DNA of 64,000 bases from Pterobdella sp. o SKG-2022 (taxonomy: Eukaryota; Annelida; Clitellata; Hirudinida; Piscicolidae): positions 1,469,779 through 1,533,778 of the forward strand of contig OZ038324.1 of assembly GCA_964035795.1 (NCBI GenBank), given 5' to 3'. The notes under the pieces were generated by a model. That model saw only the letters and a list, made by a program, of their open reading frames with translations, was not told the origin of the DNA and made no database searches. The position numbers and the translations under genes are program-made. Below are positions 43,390-54,179 of this stretch, piece after piece. Position 1 is the stretch's first letter; each line of letters opens with the position of its first letter.

Positions 43390-45650
43390 AAGTTTTATTA
43401 GGGAATAATGAGGGCACTTGTGGTGTAGGAATTCTACTAGCTGAAGGGTCTCTAATGTGAAAGTCATTTTTGGGGAATAGTGTGCAACACAGCATAGACT
43501 GGTGGTCGGTGACTTCTAGGTTTGCACTCACGTTCACTCCAAAAAAAAGGTTTGTTTCTCGTACAAAAGTCTGGAAACTAAAAAATTTTGGAAATCAAGT
43601 TGAATTTTCTAATTTTTTCATTGCATTAATCCAAGGAAATGAAACTGGTAAAACTTTAGATGAACGTTGGAAGTACCTGAAAAACAATTTGATTAATGCT
43701 ACAAAACAGGTTTGTGGAGTCTCTACAAAACATACCTGGAAGAGGCAGACTTGGTGGTGGAATGACAAGATGCAGCAAGCTGTGTCCCACAAACGCAAAT
43801 GCTTCAAAGTATGGAAAGCAGGAGGAGACAGAGATGCTTATCAGACTGCTAAACGTGCATCCAACCTTGCTGTACACATAGCCAAAACTGATGCTGAGAA
43901 GATTGCGTTCAAAAAAATCAATCCCAGATCTGTTGAGATATATCGACTGGCTAAGCAAATGCGGCGAGAGAACCAGGACGTCATTGGGGATAAACCGGTG
44001 AGAAATAATAATGGCCAAATGTCCCTGGATGTTGATTCCAAAAAAGAAGCATGGAGAGAGCATTATATGCACCTTCTCAATGTGGAGTTTTTATGGAATC
44101 CAGGTGGTTTGTCCGAAGTGTATTCCGTGGAAGGTCCCAGCAAACCTATCACTACAGCAATGGTTAAAAAGGCCATTAATAAGATGAGCCTTGGGAAAGC
44201 AGCGGGTCCTTCAGGTATTGTTGCTGAGATGCTCAAGGCCGTAGGTTCAAGTGGTGCTAGTATGATGGGAGATCTCGTTGAAGACATCATTTTTAAGAAC
44301 CGTATACCGTCTGAGTGGCAGAAAAATCACATAGTCAGTGTATATAAAGGTGAAGGTGATGCTTTAAACAGGTCTAACTATACGGGTTTGAAGTTAATTG
44401 ATCACGTTATGAAGGTTTTGGAGCGCGTAGTGGAAGCTTTTATCAGACAGAGGGTGGTGATTAATGATATGCAATGTAGTTTTATGCAAGTTTAGGGTAC
44501 AACTGATGCCATATCTATCTTCCGTCAATTACAGGAAAAGCATCTGGTTGCTGGTAAGCCCCTCTACTTAGCATTCATTGATCTGGAGAAAGCCTTTGAC
44601 AGAGTTCCTCGAGAGAGGATTTAGTGAAGTATGCGTAAATTGAAAATTGATGAATGGCTTGTGAAAGTTGTACAATCCATGTAACAAGAAGTGAGAAGCA
44701 GGGTGAAAGTTGGTGATGAGTATAGCAACTCGTTTGATGTTCGGGTAAGTATCTATCAAGGTTCTGTTCTTAGTCCATTACTTTTTGTTATTGTGCTGAA
44801 AGCTTTATCTATGGAGTTTCGTACAGGTTGCCCTTGGGAGATCTTGTATGCTGATGACTTAATGGTAAGTGCTCAGTCCATGTATGAACTATTAGTGAAG
44901 TTGAACATGGAGATCGGAGATGGAGAAAAAGGGGTTGAGGGTGAATATGGGTAAGACAAAGCTAATGGTTTCTGGTTCGAACTTTGATATGTTGAGCAAA
45001 TCTGGGAGGTATCCTTGTGGTGTATGCCAAGCAGGTGTGGGTAGAAATGCTATTCAATGTGGAGGCTGTTGTCCCAGAGTTCTGCTATCATGGAGATATA
45101 TTATCTGCAAGTGGTGGATGTGAGCTTGCTTCAATAGCACGTTGTAAGTGTGCCTGGGCTAAATTTCACCAGCTTCTTCCACTCCTTGCTAATCGTCATT
45201 TATCCTTATTGACCAGAGGCCGTGTCTATTCAACCTGTGTCAGAAGAGCTATGTTACATGCTGCTGAAACATGGCCCGTAACAGTTCCCACATTGAACCG
45301 CCTTAGACAAAATGACCTTGCCATGATTCGCTGGATGAGACTTAGAATTCGGGATGTTGAGGTAGTTCTTCGTACAAGCAGGATGAGAGGGCTTGGACAT
45401 GTAGAGCGTAGCGTGGGTTGGATCTCTCAGATGCGAAAGTTGGATTTAGGTACTTGCATGAAGCCTGGTAGGCCCAACAATACTTGGAACGAGCTCATAT
45501 TGAATGATAAAAGAAAGCTAGACATGATTTGTGCGGATTTACTCGAACGCTCTGAATGGAAAGGCCGACTTCAAGATAGAACTTTCAAAAAGCCCAACCC
45601 TTGGTGAAGGAAAACGGGCTATAAAAAGGATTTGATTGATTTTAATGAAA
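43390..45650 (+). mobile_element. RTE-like LINE, the least decayed in the window
   Basis: A 341-codon frame (43470-44495) holds the linker and the start of the reverse transcriptase (KMSLGKAAGPSGIVAEMLKA, WQKNHIVSVYKGEGDALNRSN). After one stop the same frame continues: GTTDAISIFRQLQEKHL, LYLAFIDLEKAFDRVPRERI. Then, after shifts, YQGSVLSPLLFVIVLKAL and the catalytic ILYADDLMVSA. The C-terminus (45017-45607) includes RMRGLGHVERSV and MKPGRPNNTW. It ends in GGCTATAAAAAGGATTTGAT with TTGAT repeats, and that 3' end recurs alone at 55093-55155. Fewer stops and a more normal base composition than its surroundings suggest recent arrival. Confidence 0.88.
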
Positions 45651-45689
45651 AATGTAGATGACTAAAAACTGAAAGAAAAAGAAAAAAAC

Positions 45690-46740
45690 GTTTATTTTTG
45701 TTCCCCTTTTTCTACTTTCTTCCATAATCTTTTACTCCCTCACCTATCAGCTTAGCGCTCTCTTCTTCACTCCAAACACACCAATTTTTTAATTTCTCCC
45801 ATCAAACCTGCCTCCTCTTCTCCCTTTCGTTGAAAAATAATCGTATTTTCAAAAAAACCCTCCCACTTCTTTCTTTTTTCATGGTTTCATTGTTTTTTTC
45901 CACAACAGAATTTTTTCCATTACAAGTAATAACTCATCATTTCGCTTCCAATTTTTTCTCCTTTCTCTGTCTTTTTCTCAATTTTGACTCATCACTTTCA
46001 CAGATCTTACTGCCATCTCCAAATCTAAGTCTTCATCTTCCTGTTTTCTCAAATTATCGACACAAAATTTTTTATAAATATTAGTCTATCTCCTTTTCCG
46101 TCATTCTCAATCTTATAAATCTTTTTCTAGCTACCTCTAAATTTCCCACCTCTTTTAAATCATCTATCATTATTTTTTGATTTTCTCTTTGTTTCAAACC
46201 TCAAATTCTTTCTTCTTCTTGTTTCCACCACCTACGTCGTATCAAACAGATTGCCTCTCAAGATTCTTGTCTGCTTTTTTGTTTGTTCTCGCCCTGACTA
46301 CTGCAATTTTTTTTTCTAATCTTTTTAAAGTTACCCTTCATCCAGTACTAAAGCTTTTAATTCTGCACTCGCCTAGTCTTTCATACTCCAAAGTTTTTCC
46401 ATATTTTTTCATCTCTTATTGATCTACACTGGATGCTTCTTCACTATCGTTTTTTTTATAAAATCTATATTCTTATGTACAAAAGCTTTTTTTCTAAATA
46501 ACAATACTATTTTTCCAGCTTCATAATACCCTTTGAGCGTGCTAATCTACGATCCTTTGACCGATCTCAACTATTTATTATTCCTCTCTCATTCCTATGT
46601 TCAATCTGCCTTTTCTTTCTTTGGAAATGTTCACCTTCTGACCTTAAATTTTTATATATTTACTAGATTTTCATAAAATGTTTCAAAATTTTTTCGAGTG
46701 GTTTATAGAAGAGCGTTTTTGAGTAATTATCAGAGGCGCT
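45690..46740 (+). mobile_element. Pyrimidine-rich LINE, 3' part
   Basis: The sequence around 45760-45990 matches 34560-34820 in order. The 3' part reads through shifts as SRPDYCNFFF, LIDLHWMLLHYRFFYKIYI and a final LSEALYKFYKL, which is the LHWLPLxxRxxYKI ending of CR1/L2/Jockey LINEs. It ends near GAGGCGCTATATAAATTTTA. Confidence 0.7.
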
Positions 46741-47018
46741 ATATAAATTTTATAAACTTAATTAATTACTTCATTTTTCTTTGTAGTAGAAATTAATTTT
46801 AAATACATTAATTGAACGATAATATCTTCAACTTTCAATTAATTTAGCCTTCAAAGTTTCCATAGGGTTGGTTTTATTTCTAATTGTTCTTGATGTGTTC
46901 CAACTTGTGGGGGTTTGTGTGTCTTTTTAGAAAAAAATACTTGAAAATGCAGTTGAAATTAATTTATTGGAGCACAAGCAATTGAGTTCAATTAATGATA
47001 AAACAAATAAAATTGAGT

Positions 47019-47024
47019 TTTATT
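47019..47024 (-). terminator. Polyadenylation signal of gene E
   Basis: AATAAA on the minus strand 39 bases past the stop of gene E. Confidence 0.45.
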
Positions 47025-47062
47025 TTTAAATTTTGCTTCTTAAACTATTGGCAGCAGAGCAA

Positions 47063-48316
47063 CTAAGGTTGGGACTTGTACACAACCCTATTATTCAACG
47101 ACTGTTCTTTCCTCTGGATGGATTTAAGCAAGTGTTGGCATTTTTTGTCTTTCGATTGCTTCAAATCATTAAACTGAAATATTTTATTTAGAGTTTAGTT
47201 AGAATTTTTTTTTCAAATAAATAACTCACAAATCCTGAAGTAACTTTTAAGGGTTTTTCTACAACAAATCTTTCTACTCCTTCAGTGCAAGGGGTCACCG
47301 TTTGACTGCCAGAGTATCTGTAATACAGTCCAGTAGGGTCGACAAGTTTTCCTAGAGACAATGTTCCCTGGTTGAACACATTTTGTACTTTTTTGCCTAA
47401 AATTTTTGAAAAGTTATTAGAAACAATTATTTTACTGATGAGAACAACTTTCAATTTAAGAACCTGCAGTTCGCAATTGTGGGGTTAAAAGTAGGAGAGA
47501 TGAAAGTTCAATTATATCTTTTTTTTTTGTTGAATCCTCCTATGTCAAAGAAGTTTATATACAAAATAATATCAGTGGTTCTTTATTTACATAATAAAAA
47601 AAAAACCAACTTCCAAAAAAACAGAGATTACGAGAGTACCCCCTGTAGTTGTAGCAGCTTCAATGAAGTTTGCGGTCCCTTCTTTGGCGAAGATGAATTC
47701 GATCTAAAAAAAAACGTGAGTTCTAATCTACTGAATGTTTTATAATGGCGTACTTCTCCATCAAACTCTTTTCCGTTAATTTTGTGTTCAGAATTTCCCC
47801 AGTGATAATTGACCAGATGCAAGACAAACTTCGTACCATCTTCTAACTTCACATACTCTTTGAAGTCGTCAGAGCCCAGAGATACTTTGCGAATTATTTT
47901 TAAAAATCAACCATTGAATCAGGTCAAAAAGAGGTTTCGTTTAATTTTTATATTTTGTTTGAAAAGTCGCAAATTTTGGTTTTACCACAACTCCTTGAAA
48001 ATTTAAAGTTACTTCCGACCTGTTTCTCCATCGTTTTGAAACCAAACAGTTTCGTTGATGGATGTTCTTTCTAAATTAAATTCAACTTGAGTTTTTGAAG
48101 CATCATACTGGGCAGCTGAAGTCACGATGTTAATGGGAGACTGGCTTGTTCCTTCTTTGCATTTGGCCACTTCATTCCACTTCGAATTGAATAATTCTTC
48201 TGTAAAGTAAAAATATTTATTCTGAATATTGAGTGAATGTTTGAAAATCTCGAGTGCTCACCAGCAAAAGTAAAACTGTAACAAAGCAAGGAGAAGATAT
48301 AAACTTTCAGGAACAT
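47063..48316 (-). CDS. Secreted carbonic-anhydrase-related protein E, zinc site lost
   Basis: Seven minus-strand exons: 48316-48262, 48199-48020, 47884-47754, 47703-47611, 47539-47464, 47396-47230 and 47173-47063, all GT-AG, giving 270 residues. Signal MFLKVYIFSLLCYSFTFA. The QSPxxI block reads TSQSPINIVTS. Exon 3 LVNYHWGNSEHKING and exon 4 IEFIFAKEG place N and E at the first and third zinc-ligand positions, with only the middle histidine kept. The T199 region reads SGSQTVTPCTEGVERF, with the secreted-type cysteine. Exon 5 has a run of ten A bases coding TKKKD, a possible slippage site. Exons 2-4 and their introns are almost the same as in D, while the 3' exons differ more. Confidence 0.9.
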
Positions 48317-48413
48317 GTCGGAGAATCTGTGGTGGCGTTGGAAACGTGCTGATGTCAACCAGGAATTGAAAAAAGAGTTTTTTTTGGATGTTTTGAATGG
48401 CAAACTCAAACCT

Positions 48414-48424
48414 CTTTTTATATA
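48414..48424 (-). promoter_or_regulatory. TATA box of gene E
   Basis: TATATAAAAAG on the minus strand, about 98 bp before the ATG. Confidence 0.62.
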
Positions 48425-48519
48425 CCGTTATAAACAATGGATCAGTGTTTGGGAGCTTAAACATCAAGCTGTTATATTTGCTCACGTGGGATCAATTGCC
48501 TTAACAAGACCATAAATGT

Positions 48520-48900
48520 TAGTAGAATAAATCGAAAACAAAAGGTTAAAAAAATATTTAGGTTGAATTGAGAATATAGAAAAAAAAGAAAGAAATTGCT
48601 TAAATACAGAAATATTTATTTTAAAATGAATAATTAAAATATATGCTTCATATTAAAAAAATTATTTATTTTAAGTATATAAATAAAAAAATATATATTT
48701 TTGAGTGAATCCTATTCAACACAAGGAGTTATTGTCAACCTGTTTCAAAATCAATGGTGCTCATCTTTTTCGAAACTTCATCACTTTTATTTGATATATT
48801 GGTTTAATACTCATATTCAAAAAATTAACAATTTCTAGAAATATTCGAATGAAACTATTATTTTATAATTGAAGTGAAAGACTTAATGGACTTGTAATCA
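48520..48900. other. Upstream flank of gene E
   Basis: AT-rich. GTGAATCCTATTCAACACAA near 48705 is shared with the flank of gene D (39730), showing that the D/E duplication extended to this point. No gene. Confidence 0.4.
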
Positions 48901-48919
48901 AAACTTTAAAATTTTATGA

Positions 48920-50822
48920 TAAAATAAATTTTTTGTTTTTATAATTTTATATAGCGCTCTTTTCACATAAATTGAGCATGCATCAAAGGCGCATATAAAA
49001 ATGAATCTTGAGTGATGATTTAAAGGATTCACGATAAAATGATCTGAATTCACTGGGAAGAGCGTTTCATATTGACGGTGCTGCATGGCTGAAGGACTTA
49101 CTGAAATACTTGGTTCTGCCAACTGGTTGTAGTAGTGAGTTTCTCGATCTTAACGATAAAAAAACATTTTTATTATTTGTATGTTTGAAGAGATATTCGA
49201 GATTTTTGAGTGAAAACAGTTGAAGGTGGGGGTATCTTTCTTGAATATGAGCCTATTGGATAAAGGAAACCAGTGAAGCTTGTCTAGGCATTGGGTAGAT
49301 GGGATGAAGATGTCACAGTTGAGAATAATGCGTACGATATGGTTTTGAATTTTTTGTAATTTTCTGATGAGTGTAGATGGAAGAGAGGAAAGAAGAGAAT
49401 TGCAGTAATCTAGTCTAGAAATGATGAGAGCAAGAGCGAGATTGTGAGCTGTTTGAAAAGTGAAGCATTTACGAATGTGTTTGATGGCTTTGATATGTAT
49501 GTTACATTGTTTGGCTGTTGAAGAGATGCGTTGGTCGAAAGAGTGTTGTTGATGGTGACGCCGGGTAATTTTATTTGAGAAGAAATGTATATATTTCGAC
49601 CAGCAAGGTAAGCTATTTTTGGTAGGATTTTTATGCGCGATTTAGTATCGACAAACATTGCATTTGTTTTTTAGATGTTGTTTGAGAAGGTTTTGTGAAA
49701 GCCAGGTGTGTACAGAGAGGAAGCCTTTAGAGATTTCTTCGACAGCTGGTTGAGGGTTGTGGTGGAGAAGCTTAGATCCAAGATTGATGTCATCTGCATA
49801 TTAATAAAAAGTGATGTAATGTTTTTGAAAAACTTTGGCTAAGGGGAAGTGTAGGTGACAAAGAGTAGAGGACCAAGAACAGACCCTTGTGGAACACCAG
49901 TTGAAAGAGGCAGGATGAGTAAAGAAGTTTTACCTACTTTGGTAAATTGAAAAGAGTCGGTAAGATATGAAGAACTGTGTTCAAACGAGAAGTATTTGAT
50001 GGTCAACCATGTCAAAAGCGGCAGACAGATCTAGGGAAACCAGCAGACTTTCCCGATCGTTATCTTGAGCTCTTCTGTGTCTGTTAAGTGTAGAAGAGCA
50101 GTTTCGCACGAATGGTGTTTATTGTAGGCAGATTGAAGTTTGTTGAAAAATGATGAAACAAAGAAATGAGTGGAGAGTTGGGATAAGGCAATCTTTTCCA
50201 GAATTTTAAAGAAGTTCCAAGCGGCAAAGCATTTGTGTCTCTGTTTTAAGTTGGACCAATCATAGGCTTTGAAAAATGTTAGTTTTTTTTTCTTGAAAAT
50301 ATTCATGTATCATAATGTTTAAATATTCACGGATTGTACAAAAAGCTTTGTTAGTTGATAAATGTTAGATTTTTTTTCATAAAACTTCTTTAATGTATCA
50401 GAATGTTCTTAAAATTTTCTTAAATATAGTGTTCTTTGAAGTGAAATAGATATTTTTTTTCAAATAACAAAAAAAAATAGTTTTATTCAGATACGAATGT
50501 GAAATAATGATTATTTCAGTACTTTCACAATTTTTTTGAAGCTCTATGATTGGTTCATCAACTATAGGCTCGCGTCTGAAGCTAATCGATGTTTTTAATG
50601 TGAGCGTGAAATGGCCGTCAGAATTTTAGATAGTGTTGTAAGATTGGACACCAGTCTATAATTGAAAAGAGTATATTTATTTAAATTGATTTTTTTCAAA
50701 AGTGGGTTTACTTGGGCAGTTTTGAAATTGGAAGATAAAACGCTTCGAGTGAAAGAAAGTTTCACCAGTTCAACAATTGTTGAAAAAAGAATTGTTGAGA
50801 AACGTTTCGCTAATGTTTCATA
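48920..50822 (-). mobile_element. L2/CR1-like LINE, decayed, with a transposon inserted
   Basis: The reverse strand reads FKTAQVNPLLKKINLNKYTL and NYRLVSNLTTLSKIL (50770-50640). After a 410-bp insertion it continues FKILEKIALSQLSTHFF, LQSAYNKHHSCETALLHL. Then GVPQGSVLGPLLF and YADDI near 49900-49780, KLPGVTINN, LDYCNSLLSSLPSTLIRKL near 49400 and a C-terminal AMQHRQYETLFPV near 49090. Frames are interrupted by stops. Same family as 18960-19505. Both orientations are thus present in the window. Confidence 0.83.
50209..50618 (-). mobile_element. Non-autonomous transposon (ACCAATCA family), longest copy
   Basis: About 410 bp flanked by the exact 10-bp repeat CAGAATTTTA (50199-50208 and 50619-50628), inside the reverse transcriptase frame of the LINE, whose coding resumes after it. 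On the minus strand it runs from ACGGCCATTTCACGCTCACA to GCTTGGAACTTCTT. No coding capacity. Confidence 0.85.
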
Positions 50823-51097
50823 AAGAAGTTCCAAGCAGCACAAAGCTATTTTAAGTTGGACCAATCATAGGCTTTAAAAAATGTTAGTTTTTTTTCTTGA
50901 AAATATTCATGTATCATAATGTTTAAATATTCACAGATTGTACAAAAAGCTTTGTTAGTTGATAAATGCTAGTTTTTTTCCATAAAACTTCTAAAAATGA
51001 TTGTTTCAGTACTTTCACATTTTTTTGACGTTTTATGATTGGTTCATCAACTAGCCTAAAGCTATTCAATACTTTTTGCGTGATCGCGAAGTGCCTG
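50823..51097 (-). mobile_element. Non-autonomous transposon (ACCAATCA family), short copy
   Basis: 275 bp, ends as in the other copies (AAGAAGTTCCAAGCAGC on the left, GATCGCGAAGTGCCTGT on the right), flanked by the exact 11-bp repeat TAATGTTTCAT (50812-50822 and 51098-51108). An internal part between ATGTATCATAATG and the ATTTCAG side is shorter than in the 410-bp copy. Confidence 0.85.
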
Positions 51098-51107
51098 TAA
51101 TGTTTCA

Positions 51108-51250
51108 TGATAAGGCTAAACTTATCGAAAATTATAGCTGTTTTTTTTTGCTCAATAAATGAACAAAAATTTCCATGAATCAACGTAAAAAAAATTGTTG
51201 AATATTCTCCATGAGTACATTAAGATGTCTCTAAAGTTTCAGAAGAAATG
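51108..51250 (-). repeat. Dispersed ~145-bp repeat ('GATAAGGCTAAA' family)
   Basis: Reverse strand: AGAGACATCTTAATGTACT, TTTATTGAGCAAAAAAAAAC, AGCTATAATTTTCGATAAG, TTTAGCCTTATCATGAAACA. The same order is at 52440-52600 and, in part, at 8335-8400, 23850-23960, 24000-24058 and 59000-59090. Confidence 0.72.
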
Positions 51251-51437
51251 TCGATATGATTGCATGTGGAGAAGTTTCCAGTGGCAGATTTTTCCTTATT
51301 TGGTAGACATCATGGTGGGACACTCCATCAAAACAACTAAAGGGAAAATTGTATGTGCTATTTTTCCAATAATTATTGTTACTTTTGCATCAATGATTTT
51401 ATTTCATTGTCATAGGTTCCATTGTTTGCATGAGTAA
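51195..51437 (+). other. Open frame of unknown nature
   Basis: An 80-codon frame with a hydrophobic stretch near its end (IVCAIFPIIIVTFASMILF). No family recognised, no introns or homologues visible, and it overlaps a dispersed repeat. Probably not a gene. Confidence 0.15.
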
Positions 51438-51470
51438 TTGATTGGACATCTATTGTTATTTTTCTAGTTA

Positions 51471-51506
51471 CCTAATGGTGTTATAGAATATATCGAAAGC
51501 TTTGTC
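51471..51506 (+). ncRNA. Hammerhead-like motif, degenerate
   Basis: CTAATGG for CTGATGA, then TGTTATAGAATATATC and GAAAGCTTTGTC. It is a clear relative of 40979-41014; core changes make it unlikely to cleave. Confidence 0.4.
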
Positions 51507-51539
51507 AAAAAAATGCAGATATTGTTGTGTTTTTAAAAC

Positions 51540-52150
51540 TCACATATTTTTATTTCATTGTGCACAAGATCGTATGAGCGTAGTTTTCCCATCAAGCTGC
51601 AGTTGTTGACTCGTTGCTTTTCCTGTTGGATTGGCTGAAGGGATTGATGTATTTTGAGAACTTCATTGTTAAAAAGTAGAAAAAGATTAAACTAGCTTAT
51701 TTTTTTCTGTTTGATAAAAGGATTTTTTGGGAAGTGGTTTTTGGAGAAGTTGACAATATTCCAGGTTTCTTTTGATTTTGAGAGCGACCATCCAGCTTTG
51801 TACGCATGTAGTCGGTACGAGACGATTAAATGATGTGTCTTGCTTTAGCTCTTGTAAGTGATATAAGCACTCGGTCAAAGAATGTTCGTTCTATCATCCA
51901 AAGTTGGCATTTTCCAAGGCTTTTTTCGTCTGACATACTTCGTCTCTGCCTGGTATAAATTCTTTGTCCTCTTTTATGCCCTTTTTTGTCTTTCTCTTTG
52001 AACTGCTTTGATGCGAATAGTTTTGAATTTACTTTCTTCCATCATCCGTCTCTATACAAGAGCTTTTTTCTCCAAGTTGCAGATATACCTAGGCTTTTTA
52101 GGTCAGAATTAATGACGTCATTTAGACAATGTTTTTGTTTTCTTTGGAAC
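51540..52150. other. Unassigned, possibly old transposon
   Basis: A reverse frame at 51687-51878 (VQSWMVALKIKRN) looks protein-like, but I could not assign it. Confidence 0.25.
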
Positions 52151-52179
52151 CGTTAAGCATATTTTATTTGGCTAATGAG

Positions 52180-53370
52180 TAATTGGTTTGGCAGACGTTT
52201 TTTTTCATCTTTTGAACATGACCTATCCATTTGAGTACCTCATGAATATAATCATCACACGCAACGATAGAACTGCTTATACTGACATACCAAATAGAAC
52301 TTTTTAAACAAATTATTTTAATCTCTACCTCCCTCATTTTCAAACCATTATATAGAATCCTCGCTAACCATCCAAAATCCAAACCTCGCTAACCATCCAA
52401 AACAACTCAACTCACGTTTCCAGAAACAATTGTTGTGAAACTTCAGAGACATCTTAATGTACTTATATGCAATATGCAACAATCTTTAACGTCGATTTAA
52501 GAGAGCATCTTTGTACATTTATTAAGCAAAATCAGCTAGAATTTTCGGTAAATATAGTTTAACCATAATACTCGCCAACTTATTATGGTAAGGCTAAATC
52601 TATTAATTGATATGAAGGTAATTGAAAAAACTCAAAACAACAAATATACAGCCTCAGACAACATCAAACACCTAGGACCAACAACACTCAATTTTTTAAC
52701 CAATTTTTACAATAAAACCTTCAATAGAAACAAAACACCAAATATATGAAAAATCTTTAAAATCATCTGCATAGTTATACCTAACAAAGATCTCTTTCTC
52801 CCCACAGGTATTATCAACCATTTCTTACATCCTTGAAGATAATACTCTCTCCTACATCACTAACAGCATTCAATTTTCTGCCTGGATAAGTAATAAGCCC
52901 TTTAAACAACACAGTCATTTAAAGATTCAACCAAAAAAACCTCTCTCAAAAGCAGTTTCACAGCTATCGACATGATCAATGCTTCCAACATTGTCAGCAC
53001 ACAGCCTCTCACACGTAAAATACTCAACACACAAATACTTCTCTCCTAATCAAATTTTTTCCAATAACCTAGAATGTCACGGAAAGTATTTAAATAACAG
53101 ACCGTCGAAAGAACCCACCTTCTCGTGGTGCCGAATTTGTATCCAATAAAAGTGTCGAAGAGGTTCTCAATTACGTCAGCTTCCAAACACAGAGCAGTTC
53201 GAGGAGCCATCCATCAAGTGTATACCCTATCAAGAATAAAAGATCAACTACAATGCAACCATGGTACACAACACCCATGCTTAACCAGACACAACAACCA
53301 GAAAATACAAGTTTGTCACTCGCTCCAAGAAAAGCCATCAGCCAGTTGATCATTCCAACTTATTTACTTA
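52180..53370 (+). mobile_element. LINE fragment(s), decayed
   Basis: ASDNIKHLGPTTLNFLTNFY and FNRNKTPNI resemble the start of a LINE reverse transcriptase domain; FTAIDMINAS resembles the DISKAFD block. At 53125-53349 a frame with HRAVRGAIHQVYTLSRI matches the repeat at 40140-40460. Interrupted at 52440-52600 by the dispersed 145-bp repeat. Confidence 0.55.
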
Positions 53371-53399
53371 CTTTGAAGAATTAAGTCAGAGAATGCATG

Positions 53400-54179
53400 A
53401 TATGAAAGCCTGATCGGTGTTCGAAAATAGCATAGATAAGAATGTTATAACAAAAAGTTTTTTTGTGAGAAATAAGATTTAAGGACAAATAAATGACGCA
53501 TAATATTATAGTGGCCTAAAACTGTTGAAGTTTACATAGCCACTATATTATATATATTAATATAAAGAGTCAGTCAAAATATGAAAAATCAAAATAAGCT
53601 GTCTTCATTCTTTCCAACCCCTCATCCTTCAATCTACACACACCCAGTCATTTCTTTCATTTACCCTTTCTGTCTTTCCACTAATTTTTTGGAAAAATAA
53701 TCAATTGAAAAGAATAATGCATAGAAAAATTATTTTTATGAAGTATAAAAAGAAATGACCCTAAAACAATCAGTATTTATTATTCAAGTTATGTGGTTTT
53801 TTCAAATAACTTCCATTTTCAAAAAGTTATATTTTTTTAATAAAGCTTGATCCTTCGTTTTTCCCTGTTTTGTGTCTGCCTAAACGATTTTTCAAGTTTA
53901 GAACACTTTTCTTTCATTCATAATATTTTCATGATTTTTCTTTTAGTTATATAACTTTTCGATTTTATTTAATTTGCATAGTTTTTATTAATTAATTAAA
54001 ATAATTCAATTTTAAAATAATTATAATTCAACCAACTAATCTAAAGCTTTTTCGTGAGTTTGTAGGGTTGTGTGTGTATGTAAATAAGCAACGAAGCCAT
54101 TTAAGCCGCTTAAACTCGCCGCGCATTGAATCCCAAATATAAATTTTAATTTTATAGTATATTTAAAATAAGATTAGTA
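53400..54179. other. AT-rich intergenic stretch before the membrane protein gene
   Basis: No coding region. The promoter of the next gene must lie here, but no clear TATA box could be picked out. Confidence 0.4.

Noticed and set aside
53125..53349. 74-codon frame as a possible gene
   Set aside because: Its DNA is repeated at 40140-40460 and lies in a LINE context; no independent support.
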